Source: Pseudomonas sp. Irchel s3h17
GTDB taxonomy: Bacteria; Pseudomonadota; Gammaproteobacteria; Pseudomonadales; Pseudomonadaceae
Reading direction: 5' to 3'
Length of the DNA: 64,000 nt
Assembly: GCF_900187505.1 (NCBI RefSeq)
Contig: NZ_FYDL01000001.1
Span: 186,001-250,000 of the forward strand
Position numbers and translations under genes: made by a program. Shown here piece by piece: positions 19,723 to 28,953 of this stretch. The first letter of the stretch is position 1. Each line of letters begins with the position of its first letter. The notes beneath the pieces are model-generated. The model did no database searches. It saw only the letters and a program-made list of their open reading frames with translations, and was not told the DNA's origin.

Positions 19723-20706
19723 TTGCCTGGCACCTTGAAAACACTCAACCACGCCAGTCTGCAACAGGCAGCCCACTGGTATGTGCAGCTCAACGACCAG
19801 CAGGTCGGCGAACAGGAGCACCTGCGCTGGCAAGCCTGGCTGGCCCAGAGCGGCGAGCACCAGGCGGCCTGGCGCTACGTGGAGCGGGTCGGCGAGCGCT
19901 TTGCGCCGCTGCACGGCGACGGCGCATCACCCGCGGCCAGCCAGGCCTTGCGGGGTACCGGGCGGACCAGCGTCACGCGCCGCCAGGCCCTGAAATCCTT
20001 GCTGTTCCTCACCTCCGGCAGCCTGCTCGGCTGGAGCGCCTGGCGCCAGACACCTCTGCCGGACACCCTGGACCGCTGGACCGCCGACCTGTCCACCGGC
20101 ACCGCAGAGATCCGCGAACGCCGGCTCAGCGACGGCAGCCAGCTCTGGCTCAACGCGCTCAGCGCGCTGGATGTGCGCTTTGACACCCGTGAACGCCTGC
20201 TGCGATTGCGCGCCGGCGAAGTGCTGATCGACACGGCCAGGGATCCGTTACGACCATTTCGGGTGCAGACCGCACAGGGCCTGCTACAGGCATTGGGCAC
20301 GCGTTTCAGTGTGCGCCAGGACGATGAGCGGACCTTGCTCAACGTGTTCGAAGGGGCCGTTGAGGTGCGCCTGGCCAACGACCAGGTCAACGTGGTGCAG
20401 GCCGGGTGGCAAATGGCTTTCAGCCAGACGGCCTTCGAACCCGGCCGCGCCGTCTCTATCGCCCGCGAAGCCTGGCGCCGTGGCGTGCTGTTGGCGGATA
20501 ACCTGCCGCTGGGCCAGTTGATCGAGGAACTCAGCCGCTATCGCCAGGGCTATCTGGCCTGCGACCCGGCAGTGGCGCAGCTGCCGGTGATGGGTTCTTT
20601 CCCGCTCAAGGACACGGACCAGGCCCTGCGTCTGCTGGAAGCGGCGCTGCCGATCCGCGTCGAAAAGACCCTGGCCTGGTGGGTCAGCGTCGGTGCCAAA
20701 GCCTGA
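19723..20706 (+). CDS. FecR-type anti-sigma factor / sensor
   Basis: 327-residue inner-membrane regulator. N-terminal DUF4880-like cytoplasmic part with Trp-rich motif (AHWYVQLNDQQVGEQEHLRWQAWL), one membrane helix (SLLFLTSGSLLGWSAW, residues ~85-105), and a periplasmic FecR domain (RLSDGSQLWLNALSALDVRF). No ATG is near the beginning; TTG at 19723 (or 19735) is used, 6 bp after the sigma-factor stop in the same frame. It links the downstream receptor to the upstream sigma factor. Confidence 0.88.
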   Translation: MPGTLKTLNHASLQQAAHWYVQLNDQQVGEQEHLRWQAWLAQSGEHQAAWRYVERVGERFAPLHGDGASPAASQALRGTGRTSVTRRQALKSLLFLTSGSLLGWSAWRQTPLPDTLDRWTADLSTGTAEIRERRLSDGSQLWLNALSALDVRFDTRERLLRLRAGEVLIDTARDPLRPFRVQTAQGLLQALGTRFSVRQDDERTLLNVFEGAVEVRLANDQVNVVQAGWQMAFSQTAFEPGRAVSIAREAWRRGVLLADNLPLGQLIEELSRYRQGYLACDPAVAQLPVMGSFPLKDTDQALRLLEAALPIRVEKTLAWWVSVGAKA

Positions 20707-20722
20707 ACCATCGCCAGCACCG

Positions 20723-20940
20723 CAATGCTGCTCAGTTAAGGATAGGGTTGCTCAATACATCCCCCCGTGGCGAGCGAGCTTGCTCGCGCTGGGCTGCAGA
20801 GCAGCCCCCAAAACTGTCGTCGAGTTCGTTCTGAAAGACCGCAGTCGCTTTGTTGGGTGCGCTTTGCGCACCAGCGCGAGCAAGCTCGCTCGCCACGGGT
20901 CTCTCACCCGCTTCAAGCCTTTCTTAACTGAACAGTATTG
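20723..20940. mobile_element. 218-bp MITE-like element, copy 1, enclosing a REP pair
   Basis: Terminal inverted repeats of 18 bp (left CAATGCTGCTCAGTTAAG, right end matching 16 of 18). The element is flanked by an exact 11-bp direct repeat, CGCCAGCACCG, at 20712-20722 and 20941-20951, which looks like a target-site duplication. It contains no ORF. Inside are two inverted REP palindromes (each with GAGCGAGCTTGCTCGC). A second copy of the same length, about 96% identical and inverted, lies at 56831-57048. It fills most of the 340-bp gap between the FecR gene and the receptor gene, so it may have displaced or modified the receptor promoter. Confidence 0.8.
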
Positions 20941-21046
20941 CGCCAGCACCGGAGTTTTTCAGATCGCGGTTCCCTTTTGCGTTTTTCGTTCGGTTAACCC
21001 CAAGAAGCACTTCAATTGCCGATCGACTCGATCCAAAGGGACCTCC

Positions 21047-23527
21047 ATGCCGCACCACGTCGCCGCCCGTTTTCGTTTTGCCCTGCGCCCCTTGGCTCTG
21101 GCCCTTCCCGCTGCCCTGCTGAGCCTGGCCCCCGTGGCCGCCCAGGCGGCTGACACCGCCAGCCGCGAACAGTCCAGCAGCCAGCGCCAGTACCGCATTG
21201 CCGCGGGCTCGCTGGTCAGTGCGCTGAATAGCTACGCCGAGCAATCCGGGGTGTTCCTCGCCGGGCACAACGACCTGGCCAGCGGCAAACGCAGCCCGGG
21301 GCTCAACGGCAGCTTCACTGAACAGGAAGCCTTGCAGCGCCTGCTTCAGGGCAGCGGCCTGCAAGCCCAACCGCAAGCCGATGGCAGCTACGTGCTGCAA
21401 GCGGCGCCCACGGGTGACGGCACCTTGCAACTGGGGGCCACGACCATTTCCGGCCAAGGCCTGGGGGCGACCACCGAGGACACCCACTCCTACACCACCG
21501 GCTCCACGTCCTCGGCCACCGGCTTGCCGTTGTCACTGCGTGAAACGCCGCAGTCGGTCACCGTGATCACCCGCCAGCAAATGGACGACCGTGGCGCACA
21601 GGATGTCGGCGACGTGTTGCGCAATACCCCGGGCATCACCCAACAGGCCTACGACACCGACCGCATGGAGTTCTCGTCCCGCGGCTTTGCCATCACCAAC
21701 TACCAGTACGATGGCGTCAACCGGGTCTACGACGGTGTCTACGGTGAAGCGGCCACTAACGTCGACGCGGCCACCCTGGACCGTATTGAAGTGGTCAAGG
21801 GCGCTACCGGCCTGATGACCGGCTCCGGCGACCCCTCTGCCACCGTCAACCTGATTCGCAAGAAGCCGACCAAGGCATTCAAGGCCTCGGTCAGCGGTAC
21901 CGTCGGCTCCTGGGACGCCTACCGCACCGAAGGCGATATCTCCGGGCCGTTGAACGACAGCGGCAGCCTGCGCGGGCGCTTCGTCGGCGCCTATCAGGAC
22001 AAGAACTCCTACCTCGATCATTACAGCCAGAAGAAGGACCTGTTCTACGGCATCCTGGAAGCCGACCTGACCCCGGACACCCTGCTGACCTTCGGCATCG
22101 ACAAGTCCAGCGTGACCCCGCGCGGGACCTCCTGGACCGGTAACCCGACCTATTTCTCCGACGGCGGCCGCACCGACTTTTCCCGTCACTTCAACCCGGG
22201 CGCCGACTGGAGCCGTCGCGACTTCGACGACATCACCTACTTCGCCTCCCTGGAGCAGGCACTGGCCAATGACTGGAAACTGAAAGTCAGCCTCGACGAG
22301 AAAACCACCGACCACGACACCCGCCTGGCCTCGGCCAGTGGCGGCAACCCGGACCGGGCCACCGGCGAAGGCATGTTCCTGTACTGGGGCCGCTGGGAAG
22401 GCCATCGCGTCCAGGACACCGCCGACGTCAACCTCTCCGGCCCCTTCAGCCTGGGCGGTCGCGAGCATGAACTGGTGGCCGGCGTCATGGCGTCCCACTC
22501 GCGCCAGACCGGCTCGACCTACGACACCAGCGCGTTTGAAACGGTGCCGGGCAGCATCTATGACTGGAACGGCGACCTGCCGTACCAGGCATTTCCGAAA
22601 AACGGCAAATACGAACGCACCCAGAGCCAGAACGGCGTTTACCTGGCCACCCGCCTGCGGCCGACCGACGACCTGTCGTTCATCCTCGGCAGCCGCTTGA
22701 GCACCTTCAAGTACAACGAAGACTACCCCTACTACCCGGGCTCAGGCCTGGACGACACCCACGCCAGCTACAAGGAACATGGCGTCGTTACCCCCTACGC
22801 CGGCGTGATCTATGACCTGGACGACACCTACTCGGTCTACGCCAGCTACACCTCGATCTACCAGCCGCAGGTCCACAAGGACACCGCTGGCAAGACTCTG
22901 GCGCCGGTAGAAGGCGACAGCTATGAAACCGGCCTCAAGGCCGCGTACCTGGACGGCAGGCTGAACGCCAGCCTGGCCCTGTTCCGCATCGAGCAGGACA
23001 ACCTCGCCGAATCGATCGGCACCAACCCAGTCACCAACGAAGGCATCTACAAGGCCGTCGATGGCGCCACCACCCAAGGCGTGGAGCTGGAACTGGCCGG
23101 TGAACTGCAGGAAGGCTGGAACCTGATCGCCGGCTACACCTACGCCCGCACCCGCGACCAGGACGATCAACGCGTCTACGGTTACCCGCTGTCCACCACC
23201 AAGCCGGAACACGTGATCCGTACGTTCACCACCTACCGCCTGCCGGGCGCCCTGGACAAGGTCACCGTCGGTGGCGGGGTCAGCTGGCAGAGCGCGTTCT
23301 ACGGCAAGGTCTACAGCCCGACTGTGGGCGATAGCACCCGGATCAGCCAGGGCGGCTACAGCCTCGTCGACCTGATGACCCGCTATCAGTACAACGAGCA
23401 CCTGAGCTTCACCGCCAACGCCAACAACGTCTTCGACAAGAAGTACCTGACGGGCCTGGGCAACTTCGAGACCACCTACTATGGCGAGCCGCGCAACCTG
23501 ATGCTCACCACCAAGTGGGACTTCTAG
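21047..23527 (+). CDS. TonB-dependent siderophore receptor with signalling domain
   Basis: Outer-membrane receptor, 826 residues from ATG 21047; the frame is open further upstream but that stretch lies inside the MITE-like element. Order: signal peptide (LALALPAALLSLAPVAAQA), STN signalling domain (~residues 45-110: QYRIAAGSLVSALNSYAEQSGV), plug domain (LRETPQSVTVITRQQMDDRGAQ, then RIEVVKGATGLMTGSGDPSATVNLIRKKP), and a 22-strand barrel ending in the aromatic WDF. The plug resembles FpvA/FoxA-like ferric-siderophore receptors. With the FecI/FecR genes upstream it should sense and import a ferric siderophore; the ligand cannot be named from sequence. Confidence 0.92.
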   Translation: MPHHVAARFRFALRPLALALPAALLSLAPVAAQAADTASREQSSSQRQYRIAAGSLVSALNSYAEQSGVFLAGHNDLASGKRSPGLNGSFTEQEALQRLLQGSGLQAQPQADGSYVLQAAPTGDGTLQLGATTISGQGLGATTEDTHSYTTGSTSSATGLPLSLRETPQSVTVITRQQMDDRGAQDVGDVLRNTPGITQQAYDTDRMEFSSRGFAITNYQYDGVNRVYDGVYGEAATNVDAATLDRIEVVKGATGLMTGSGDPSATVNLIRKKPTKAFKASVSGTVGSWDAYRTEGDISGPLNDSGSLRGRFVGAYQDKNSYLDHYSQKKDLFYGILEADLTPDTLLTFGIDKSSVTPRGTSWTGNPTYFSDGGRTDFSRHFNPGADWSRRDFDDITYFASLEQALANDWKLKVSLDEKTTDHDTRLASASGGNPDRATGEGMFLYWGRWEGHRVQDTADVNLSGPFSLGGREHELVAGVMASHSRQTGSTYDTSAFETVPGSIYDWNGDLPYQAFPKNGKYERTQSQNGVYLATRLRPTDDLSFILGSRLSTFKYNEDYPYYPGSGLDDTHASYKEHGVVTPYAGVIYDLDDTYSVYASYTSIYQPQVHKDTAGKTLAPVEGDSYETGLKAAYLDGRLNASLALFRIEQDNLAESIGTNPVTNEGIYKAVDGATTQGVELELAGELQEGWNLIAGYTYARTRDQDDQRVYGYPLSTTKPEHVIRTFTTYRLPGALDKVTVGGGVSWQSAFYGKVYSPTVGDSTRISQGGYSLVDLMTRYQYNEHLSFTANANNVFDKKYLTGLGNFETTYYGEPRNLMLTTKWDF

Positions 23528-23545
23528 GCCAACTGCCCCTCCCGC

Positions 23546-23567
23546 CGCTGCCGAACCTTCGGCAGCG
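23546..23567 (+). terminator. Hairpin after the receptor gene
   Basis: Perfect 10-bp stem CGCTGCCGAA/TTCGGCAGCG with a 2-base loop, 18 bp after the receptor stop. There is no U-tract, so it may be a weak terminator or an mRNA 3'-end stabiliser. Confidence 0.4.
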
Positions 23568-23652
23568 CGCGGCTCTCCCGACGGTCGATCCACGGCATCA
23601 CCCAACGACTATGCTGATAGTCCAGCGTGATGACCTGTTGAGGAGAACCGCC

Positions 23653-24156
23653 ATGTCGCGTATCCAGAAACTCACCCCCTGCCTGTGGTTCGACGACCAG
23701 GCCGAGGACGCCGCGCACTTCTACTGCTCGGTGTTCGAACACTCCACCGTCACCGCCATCACTCGCTACGGCAAGGCCGGCTTCGAGTTCCACGGTCGGC
23801 CCGAAGGCTCGGTGATGACCGTCAGTTTCATGCTCGACGGCCAGACCTTCACCGCCCTCAACGGCGGCCCGGTGTTTCGCTTCAACGAGGCCATCTCGTT
23901 CCAGGTCAACTGCCACTCGCAATTTGAAATCGATCACTTCTGGTACGCATTGTCGGCCGGGGGCGACGAACAGGCCCAGCAATGCGGCTGGCTCAAGGAC
24001 AAGTTCGGCCTGTCCTGGCAAATCGTACCGGTGGCGTTGATGGAAATGATGACCGACCAGGACTCCAGCAAGTCCCAACGCGCCATGCAGGCCATGCTGA
24101 ACATGAAGAAAATCGACATCGCCACGCTCGAGCGGGCCTTCAACGACCAGGGCTGA
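23653..24156 (+). CDS. VOC-family (PhnB/glyoxalase-like) protein
   Basis: 167-residue cytoplasmic protein of the PhnB / 3-demethylubiquinone-methyltransferase-like branch of the vicinal-oxygen-chelate superfamily. It opens MSRIQKLTPCLWFDDQAEDAAHFYCSVF and contains GLSWQIVP near the C-terminal half. ATG 23653 has AGGAG 9 bases upstream. The function of this branch is poorly defined and the neighbours do not help. Confidence 0.85.
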   Translation: MSRIQKLTPCLWFDDQAEDAAHFYCSVFEHSTVTAITRYGKAGFEFHGRPEGSVMTVSFMLDGQTFTALNGGPVFRFNEAISFQVNCHSQFEIDHFWYALSAGGDEQAQQCGWLKDKFGLSWQIVPVALMEMMTDQDSSKSQRAMQAMLNMKKIDIATLERAFNDQG

Positions 24157-24177
24157 GACGCCCCGGCCAGTCGGGGC

Positions 24178-24720
24178 TCAGCCTGCGACCACAAACACGA
24201 TGATGGGGCCGCACACGGCCAGCAGCACGTTGGAGATCGCATAACACACGGTAAAGCCGATCACCGGCGTGCTGCTGCCGGACTGCTCGATGATTTTGTT
24301 CATGGACGCCGCTTCGGTCTGCGCCCCGGCCAGGGCGCCCAGCAGGATCATGGGGTGCAAGCGCAAGACATACCGACCGAAATACAGGGCGACCAGAGGC
24401 GGCAACAGGGTCACCACCACCCCGGAAAGCAACAGTGGCAGGCCATGCTCGCGCATGGCGGTGATGGCCGCAGGCCCGGCCAGCAACCCGATCACGGCGC
24501 CAAAGGCGGTCAGGCCGAACTCGGAAAACGCCCATTGCGCGGCCGGGGGCAATGCACCCGTTTCAGGGTGACGGGAGTTGTACCAGCCAATCACCAGCCC
24601 CGTCACCAGCACGCCACCGCCGACACCCAGCTCCACCGGGATCATGCCGACATGGGTCGACAGCAGCCCCACCGACAGCAACACCAGTTTCAGGGTGCCG
24701 CGGTTGAGCGCGTTGCGCAC
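24178..24720 (-). pseudogene. C-terminal remnant of an AspT/YidE-type exchanger
   Basis: The 180-residue frame matches only the last membrane domain of aspartate:alanine exchanger-family transporters, including GALAGAQTEAASMNKIIEQS and a following ISNVLLAVCGPIIVFV helix. Full-length family members are about 550 residues, with an N-terminal membrane domain and two RCK_C domains; neither is present. The first possible start is a GTG at 24720, and an in-frame TAG lies at 24760-24762, so nothing is hidden upstream. The frame itself is intact with normal codon use, so recent decay or a short expressed protein are both possible. TrkH begins on the same strand just upstream. Confidence 0.6.
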
Positions 24721-24780
24721 CAGGTGGCAACAGAGTCCTGTCGCAGGCCAGTGTAGTCGCTAAATCATTCCGTTCCGGGC

Positions 24781-26235
24781 TCAGTACTTCCAGAACACCG
24801 GCGTGAACAGCACCAGCACCGTCAGGATCTCCAGGCGCCCCAGGAGCATGCCAATGGTCAGCAGCCACTTCGCCGCATCGGGCAAGGTTGAAAAATTACC
24901 TGCCGGCCCGATGATCGCCCCTGCCCCCGGGCCCACGTTACACACGGCCGTGGCCGCCCCCGTCAACGCGGTCGTCCAGTCCAGCCCGATGAGCGCCAGC
25001 CCCAGGGCGATCACGGCAATGGTGATGGTGAAGAAAAACGAGAAGGTCAGCAGCGACCGGACAATCTCCTCGTCAATGGAGTGACCGTTGTACTGCTTCT
25101 GAATCACCGCCCGTGGGTGGATCAGTTGCTTGAGGTTGCTCATCAGCAGCGCGGCGGCCACCTGGAAACGAAAGATCTTCAGGCCTCCCGCCGTGGAGCC
25201 GGAACACCCCCCCACGAAGGTCAGGTAGAAGAACAGCAGCACGGAAAAGCTGCCCCACAAGGTGTAGTCGCCGACCGCGACCCCCGTGGTCGTGACCACT
25301 GACGTCACGTTGACCGCCACGATGCGAAACGCATCCCACCATCCGAAGTCGCTGTGCAGCCACAGCCAGGTCCCGATCGCCAGCCAGGTAGTCACCAGAA
25401 ACCCGATGAACCCCCTCACCTGCTGATCCTTGAGCAGGGCACCTCGATGACCGCGCAAGCTCGCGACGTACAACGCGAACGGCAGGCTGCCGAGGATCAT
25501 GATGACCACCGCCACCCAATGAATCGCCGGCTGGGTCCAGTGCCCCAGGGACGAGTCCGAAGTAGAGAAGCCGCCGGTCGAGATCAGCGACATGGCGTGG
25601 TTGACCGCTTCGAACGGGGTCATCCCAGCAAGCCACAGCGCCAGCGTGCCAAGGGCGGTCAGCCCCAGGTAAACCCAGACGATGTACGTGGCACCGACAT
25701 GGGAGCGTGGCGTCACTTTCTCCGACCAGTCCGACGACTCGGTCTGGAACAAGCGCATCCCGCCCACCCGCAACATGGGCAGAATCGCCACCGCCATGCC
25801 GATAAAGCCGATACCCCCGAGCCAATGCAGCATCGAGCGCCAGATCAACAACCCGGGAGAGGCGGTGTCCAGGCCGGTCAGGACCGTGGAGCCGGTGGTG
25901 GTAATCCCCGACATCGTTTCAAAGAACGCGTCGGTGTAGCTGATGTGATGGATGAACACCATGGGCAGCGCCGCAAAGGTGCAGACCACGACCCAGCTCG
26001 CCGTCGTCAGCAGGTACATGTCCCGGGGGCGCAATTGCACGGTTTCCGGGCGCCCCTTTGCCACCAGCAACAGCCCGCAAACGAAGGTGATCAGGCTCGA
26101 CCAGAGAAAGGCCGGCAGGTCGTCGCTGCGCTCGTGCGCCACCAGGGTCAGCATGGGGATCGCCATGCTGACAGCCAGCGTTATCAGGAACATGCCCAGG
26201 ATGAAACCGATAAGCCGAATTGCCGTGCCAGACAT
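24781..26235 (-). CDS. trkH: Trk-type potassium uptake protein TrkH
   Basis: 484-residue inner-membrane K+ transporter; ATG at 26233-26235 (MSGTAIRLIGFILGMF) gives the usual TrkH length, while a GTG-started version from 26262 is possible. The four pore loops with selectivity-filter glycines can be seen (TGSTVLTGLD, STGGFSTSD, VTTTGVAVGDY, CNVGPGAG). It needs TrkA for activity, which is not encoded in this window. A 237-bp gap separates it from the divergent AraC gene. Confidence 0.93.
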   Translation of the reverse strand: MSGTAIRLIGFILGMFLITLAVSMAIPMLTLVAHERSDDLPAFLWSSLITFVCGLLLVAKGRPETVQLRPRDMYLLTTASWVVVCTFAALPMVFIHHISYTDAFFETMSGITTTGSTVLTGLDTASPGLLIWRSMLHWLGGIGFIGMAVAILPMLRVGGMRLFQTESSDWSEKVTPRSHVGATYIVWVYLGLTALGTLALWLAGMTPFEAVNHAMSLISTGGFSTSDSSLGHWTQPAIHWVAVVIMILGSLPFALYVASLRGHRGALLKDQQVRGFIGFLVTTWLAIGTWLWLHSDFGWWDAFRIVAVNVTSVVTTTGVAVGDYTLWGSFSVLLFFYLTFVGGCSGSTAGGLKIFRFQVAAALLMSNLKQLIHPRAVIQKQYNGHSIDEEIVRSLLTFSFFFTITIAVIALGLALIGLDWTTALTGAATAVCNVGPGAGAIIGPAGNFSTLPDAAKWLLTIGMLLGRLEILTVLVLFTPVFWKY

Positions 26236-26472
26236 CAAACAGACCCGCCAGATAAAAGGCACGCAGTATCAGAGGTCGAACCGTGCGCCCGCGTAAAGTT
26301 TCCGTAATTTTTCCCTTGGCTGCGCGGTGCACTCATCACCCGCGCCGGACCACCGGGAGGCACCGGCACCCGCTTCTCAAACAACGATTTACAGTGTAGA
26401 AGAGGCGCAAGCGTCTCGTTGCCCGCGTATCACGCACGCCACTGCCGTGATGCGCACAATGGAATCCACCCC

Positions 26473-27354
26473 ATGTCAGACCGCAATGCCGCACAGGCCA
26501 AGGGCGTTTCCACACGCCCTTCACCTCGACCAAAGACCCAGGCTGGGGACGCGTCCCCGCGCTTCTGGCGCGATGATGCCCTGCCCTTCATCGAGGCTCG
26601 CGCCATCGCCGATGGTCGAGAAGTCTGTTACGCCCGGCATTCCCACGAGCATTTCTCCATCGGTGCAATCACGGCCGGACGCAGCACCTACCTGCATGAG
26701 CGCTCGGCCTTCGAAGTTGCAGCCGGTACCGTGGTGCTGATGAACCCCGGCGACGTCCATGCCTGCAACCCCATCGACGACCAGCCGTGGGCCTACCGCA
26801 TGCTGTATGTCGATACGCCGTGGCTGACCGACCTCCAGCATCAACTGGGGTTCAGCGCGGAACTGGACTTCCGCCGTTTTACCGTCACCCATATCGCCAA
26901 CCGCGCCATGTTCGACGGGCTCAATCGACTGTATGACACCCTGCTCGACGAACAGGCGTCGACCCTGCAAAAACACAGTGCCACGGTGGCGTTCTTTACC
27001 GAGGTACAGACCCTGCTCAACCCGGCCGAGGTCCTGGTTCGCGAACCCAACTTCAAGCTCGAACGGGCCGCCGAGTACATCCGCGAGCACTGCACCCAGG
27101 CGCTGAAACTGGAGGATATCTGCGAAGCGGCGCAGCTCTCGGCGTCGTACCTGATCCGCGCGTTCAAGCAGCAATACGGCATGACGCCCCATGCATTCCT
27201 GGTCAACCACCGCATCCAGTTCGCCCGCCACCAGTTGCGCCAGGGCCAGTTGATTGCCGACGTCGCGCTGCAAGCGGGGTTCGCCGATCAGGCGCATTTT
27301 CAGCGTGCCTTCAAACAGCACCTGGCCGCGACACCCGGGCAATATCGCGGCTAA
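26473..27354 (+). CDS. AraC-family regulator with cupin-like sensor domain
   Basis: 293 residues from ATG 26473; the frame is open earlier. The N-terminal AraC_binding (cupin) domain has HSHEHFSIGAITAGRSTY and MNPGDVHACNP. The C-terminal pair of helix-turn-helix motifs is LKLEDICEAAQLSASYLIRAFKQQYG and IADVALQAGFADQAHFQRAFKQHL. It ends 5 bp from the convergent LysE exporter gene. AraC/LysE pairs of this kind are common in Pseudomonas and suggest that it controls the exporter (inference). Confidence 0.9.
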   Translation: MSDRNAAQAKGVSTRPSPRPKTQAGDASPRFWRDDALPFIEARAIADGREVCYARHSHEHFSIGAITAGRSTYLHERSAFEVAAGTVVLMNPGDVHACNPIDDQPWAYRMLYVDTPWLTDLQHQLGFSAELDFRRFTVTHIANRAMFDGLNRLYDTLLDEQASTLQKHSATVAFFTEVQTLLNPAEVLVREPNFKLERAAEYIREHCTQALKLEDICEAAQLSASYLIRAFKQQYGMTPHAFLVNHRIQFARHQLRQGQLIADVALQAGFADQAHFQRAFKQHLAATPGQYRG

Positions 27355-27359
27355 ACCAC

Positions 27360-27947
27360 CTAAGGCAGCAGCAGATAGCCGGCGCTGAGTGCCAGCAGCA
27401 ACGCCATCAAGCGGTTGAACAGGCGCATGCCCCCGGCATTGTTCAGGTAGTGCCGCAAATAGGTACCGGCATAGGCCCAACAGGCGACCGACAGGTAGCA
27501 GATCACCAGGTACACCGCCGCAAACTGCCAGACCAGCCCCGCATCACCGTCAGCGACAAAGGCCCCCATGCCCGCGACACAGGCCAGCCAGGCCTTGGGG
27601 TTGAGCCACTGCATCAGCGCCCCGTAGAACATCGTCGGCGCCTTGCCCCCGTCCTTGGTGCCGAGACGGCCATCATCGGTCGCCAGTTTCCAGGCCATGA
27701 ACAGTAGAAACGCCACCCCGGCCAACTGCACCACCCGGGTCAACGCCGGCCAGCGTTCCAGCAGCTCATGCAAGCCCAACCCCATCAACACCAGCAACAG
27801 CACAAACCCCAGGGTGGCCCCCGCCACGTGCCGCTGACTGGCGCGGAAGCCGTACTGCGCCCCCGAACTCAGGGCAACAATGTTCACCGGCCCCGGGGTG
27901 ATCGACGCGACCAACGCAAACGCGGCCATGGAAATGATCAGACTCAT
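27360..27947 (-). CDS. LysE/RhtB-family exporter
   Basis: 195-residue inner-membrane efflux protein with six predicted helices. The family signature ITPGPVNIVALSSGAQYG is near the N-terminus and MQWLNPKAWLACVAGMG follows in the middle. The start is ATG 27945-27947; the frame is open slightly upstream. LysE/RhtB proteins export amino acids or related metabolites; the substrate is unknown. Convergent with the AraC regulator. Confidence 0.9.
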   Translation of the reverse strand: MSLIISMAAFALVASITPGPVNIVALSSGAQYGFRASQRHVAGATLGFVLLLVLMGLGLHELLERWPALTRVVQLAGVAFLLFMAWKLATDDGRLGTKDGGKAPTMFYGALMQWLNPKAWLACVAGMGAFVADGDAGLVWQFAAVYLVICYLSVACWAYAGTYLRHYLNNAGGMRLFNRLMALLLALSAGYLLLP

Positions 27948-28146
27948 TGCACACCTTCCTTCAGACAACCGGGGACATCCCGGCGCTCAAGGTAGAAGGA
28001 GGCCCAGGCAGCTGTATTGAAGAAAACACCCCTTGGCGGAAGTCGGTATTGCAGATCGAACGATCTGTGTCATACGGATGTCACTGACAGTACAACTGCC
28101 GCAACACCGATGACGATCCAACACTGCATCACGAGGGATAAGCCGC

Positions 28147-28857
28147 ATGGCAAACACCGAAGAGCCCCGTGACCCGAGCCCGATGTCGCCGGGCATGGTC
28201 GTCGCCTATGCGGTCGGCCTGCCGCTGGTGCTGTTGGGCCTGATCTTCCTGCCCGCCGGCACACTCGCCTGGCGGCCAGGATGGATATTCCTCGGCGTGC
28301 TGGTGCTGGGCTTTGGGGTGTCGGCCCTGGTGCTCGCCCGGGTCAACCCGGTGATCTACCGTGCGCGCAGCCGGATTCAGGCGGGCACCAAACGCTGGGA
28401 CAAAGCCCTGCTGGCGCTTCTCCTGCCGACCCTGGTGGCGATCCTGCCGGTGGCCGCCCTCGATGCCGGGCGGTTTCATGCCTCGGCCGTTCCGGCCTGG
28501 GCGGTGCTGGCGGGTTATCTCGGTGTGCTGGCGGGGATCGGTGTGACGGGCTGGGCACAGGCGGTGAATCCATTCTTCGAGCCGGGCGTACGGATCCAGT
28601 CCGAACGGCATCAGCGGGTGATTGATGGCGGTCCCTACCGCTTCGTGCGGCACCCCGGGTATGTCGGCGCGCTGTTTCTGTTCTTCGGCATGGCGCTGGC
28701 GCTGGGCTCGTTCTGGGCGCTGGTGCCCGCCACGCTGGCGGCAGCACTGCTGGTCCTGCGCACGGCCTGGGAGGACCGGTTGTTGCGAGCCGAACTGCCC
28801 GGCTATGCCGACTATGCCCTTCAGGTCCGGTGGAGATTGCTCCCCGGCGTCTGGTGA
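28147..28857 (+). CDS. Membrane methyltransferase of the ICMT/PEMT family
   Basis: 236-residue polytopic membrane protein. The C-terminal half carries the isoprenylcysteine carboxyl methyltransferase-like cofactor motif GPYRFVRHPGYVGALF, followed by two helices and ERTAWEDRLLRAELPGY-type ending (LRTAWEDRLLRAELPGYADY). Bacterial members rarely have known substrates. ATG 28147 has a weak purine-rich site. chrA follows 96 bp later on the same strand. Confidence 0.8.
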   Translation: MANTEEPRDPSPMSPGMVVAYAVGLPLVLLGLIFLPAGTLAWRPGWIFLGVLVLGFGVSALVLARVNPVIYRARSRIQAGTKRWDKALLALLLPTLVAILPVAALDAGRFHASAVPAWAVLAGYLGVLAGIGVTGWAQAVNPFFEPGVRIQSERHQRVIDGGPYRFVRHPGYVGALFLFFGMALALGSFWALVPATLAAALLVLRTAWEDRLLRAELPGYADYALQVRWRLLPGVW

Positions 28858-28953
28858 ATGATTCCTGCCCGCTGATAGGCTGTAGAGAACCCCTGAGTCC
28901 TTCGCTCATCCCGATGACCAGTGCAGCCCACATGATTTCCAGAAGAACAGCCC

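Noticed and set aside
20693..21046. N-terminal extension of the TonB receptor ORF
   Set aside because: The extension is MITE sequence; signal peptide and SD place the start at 21047.
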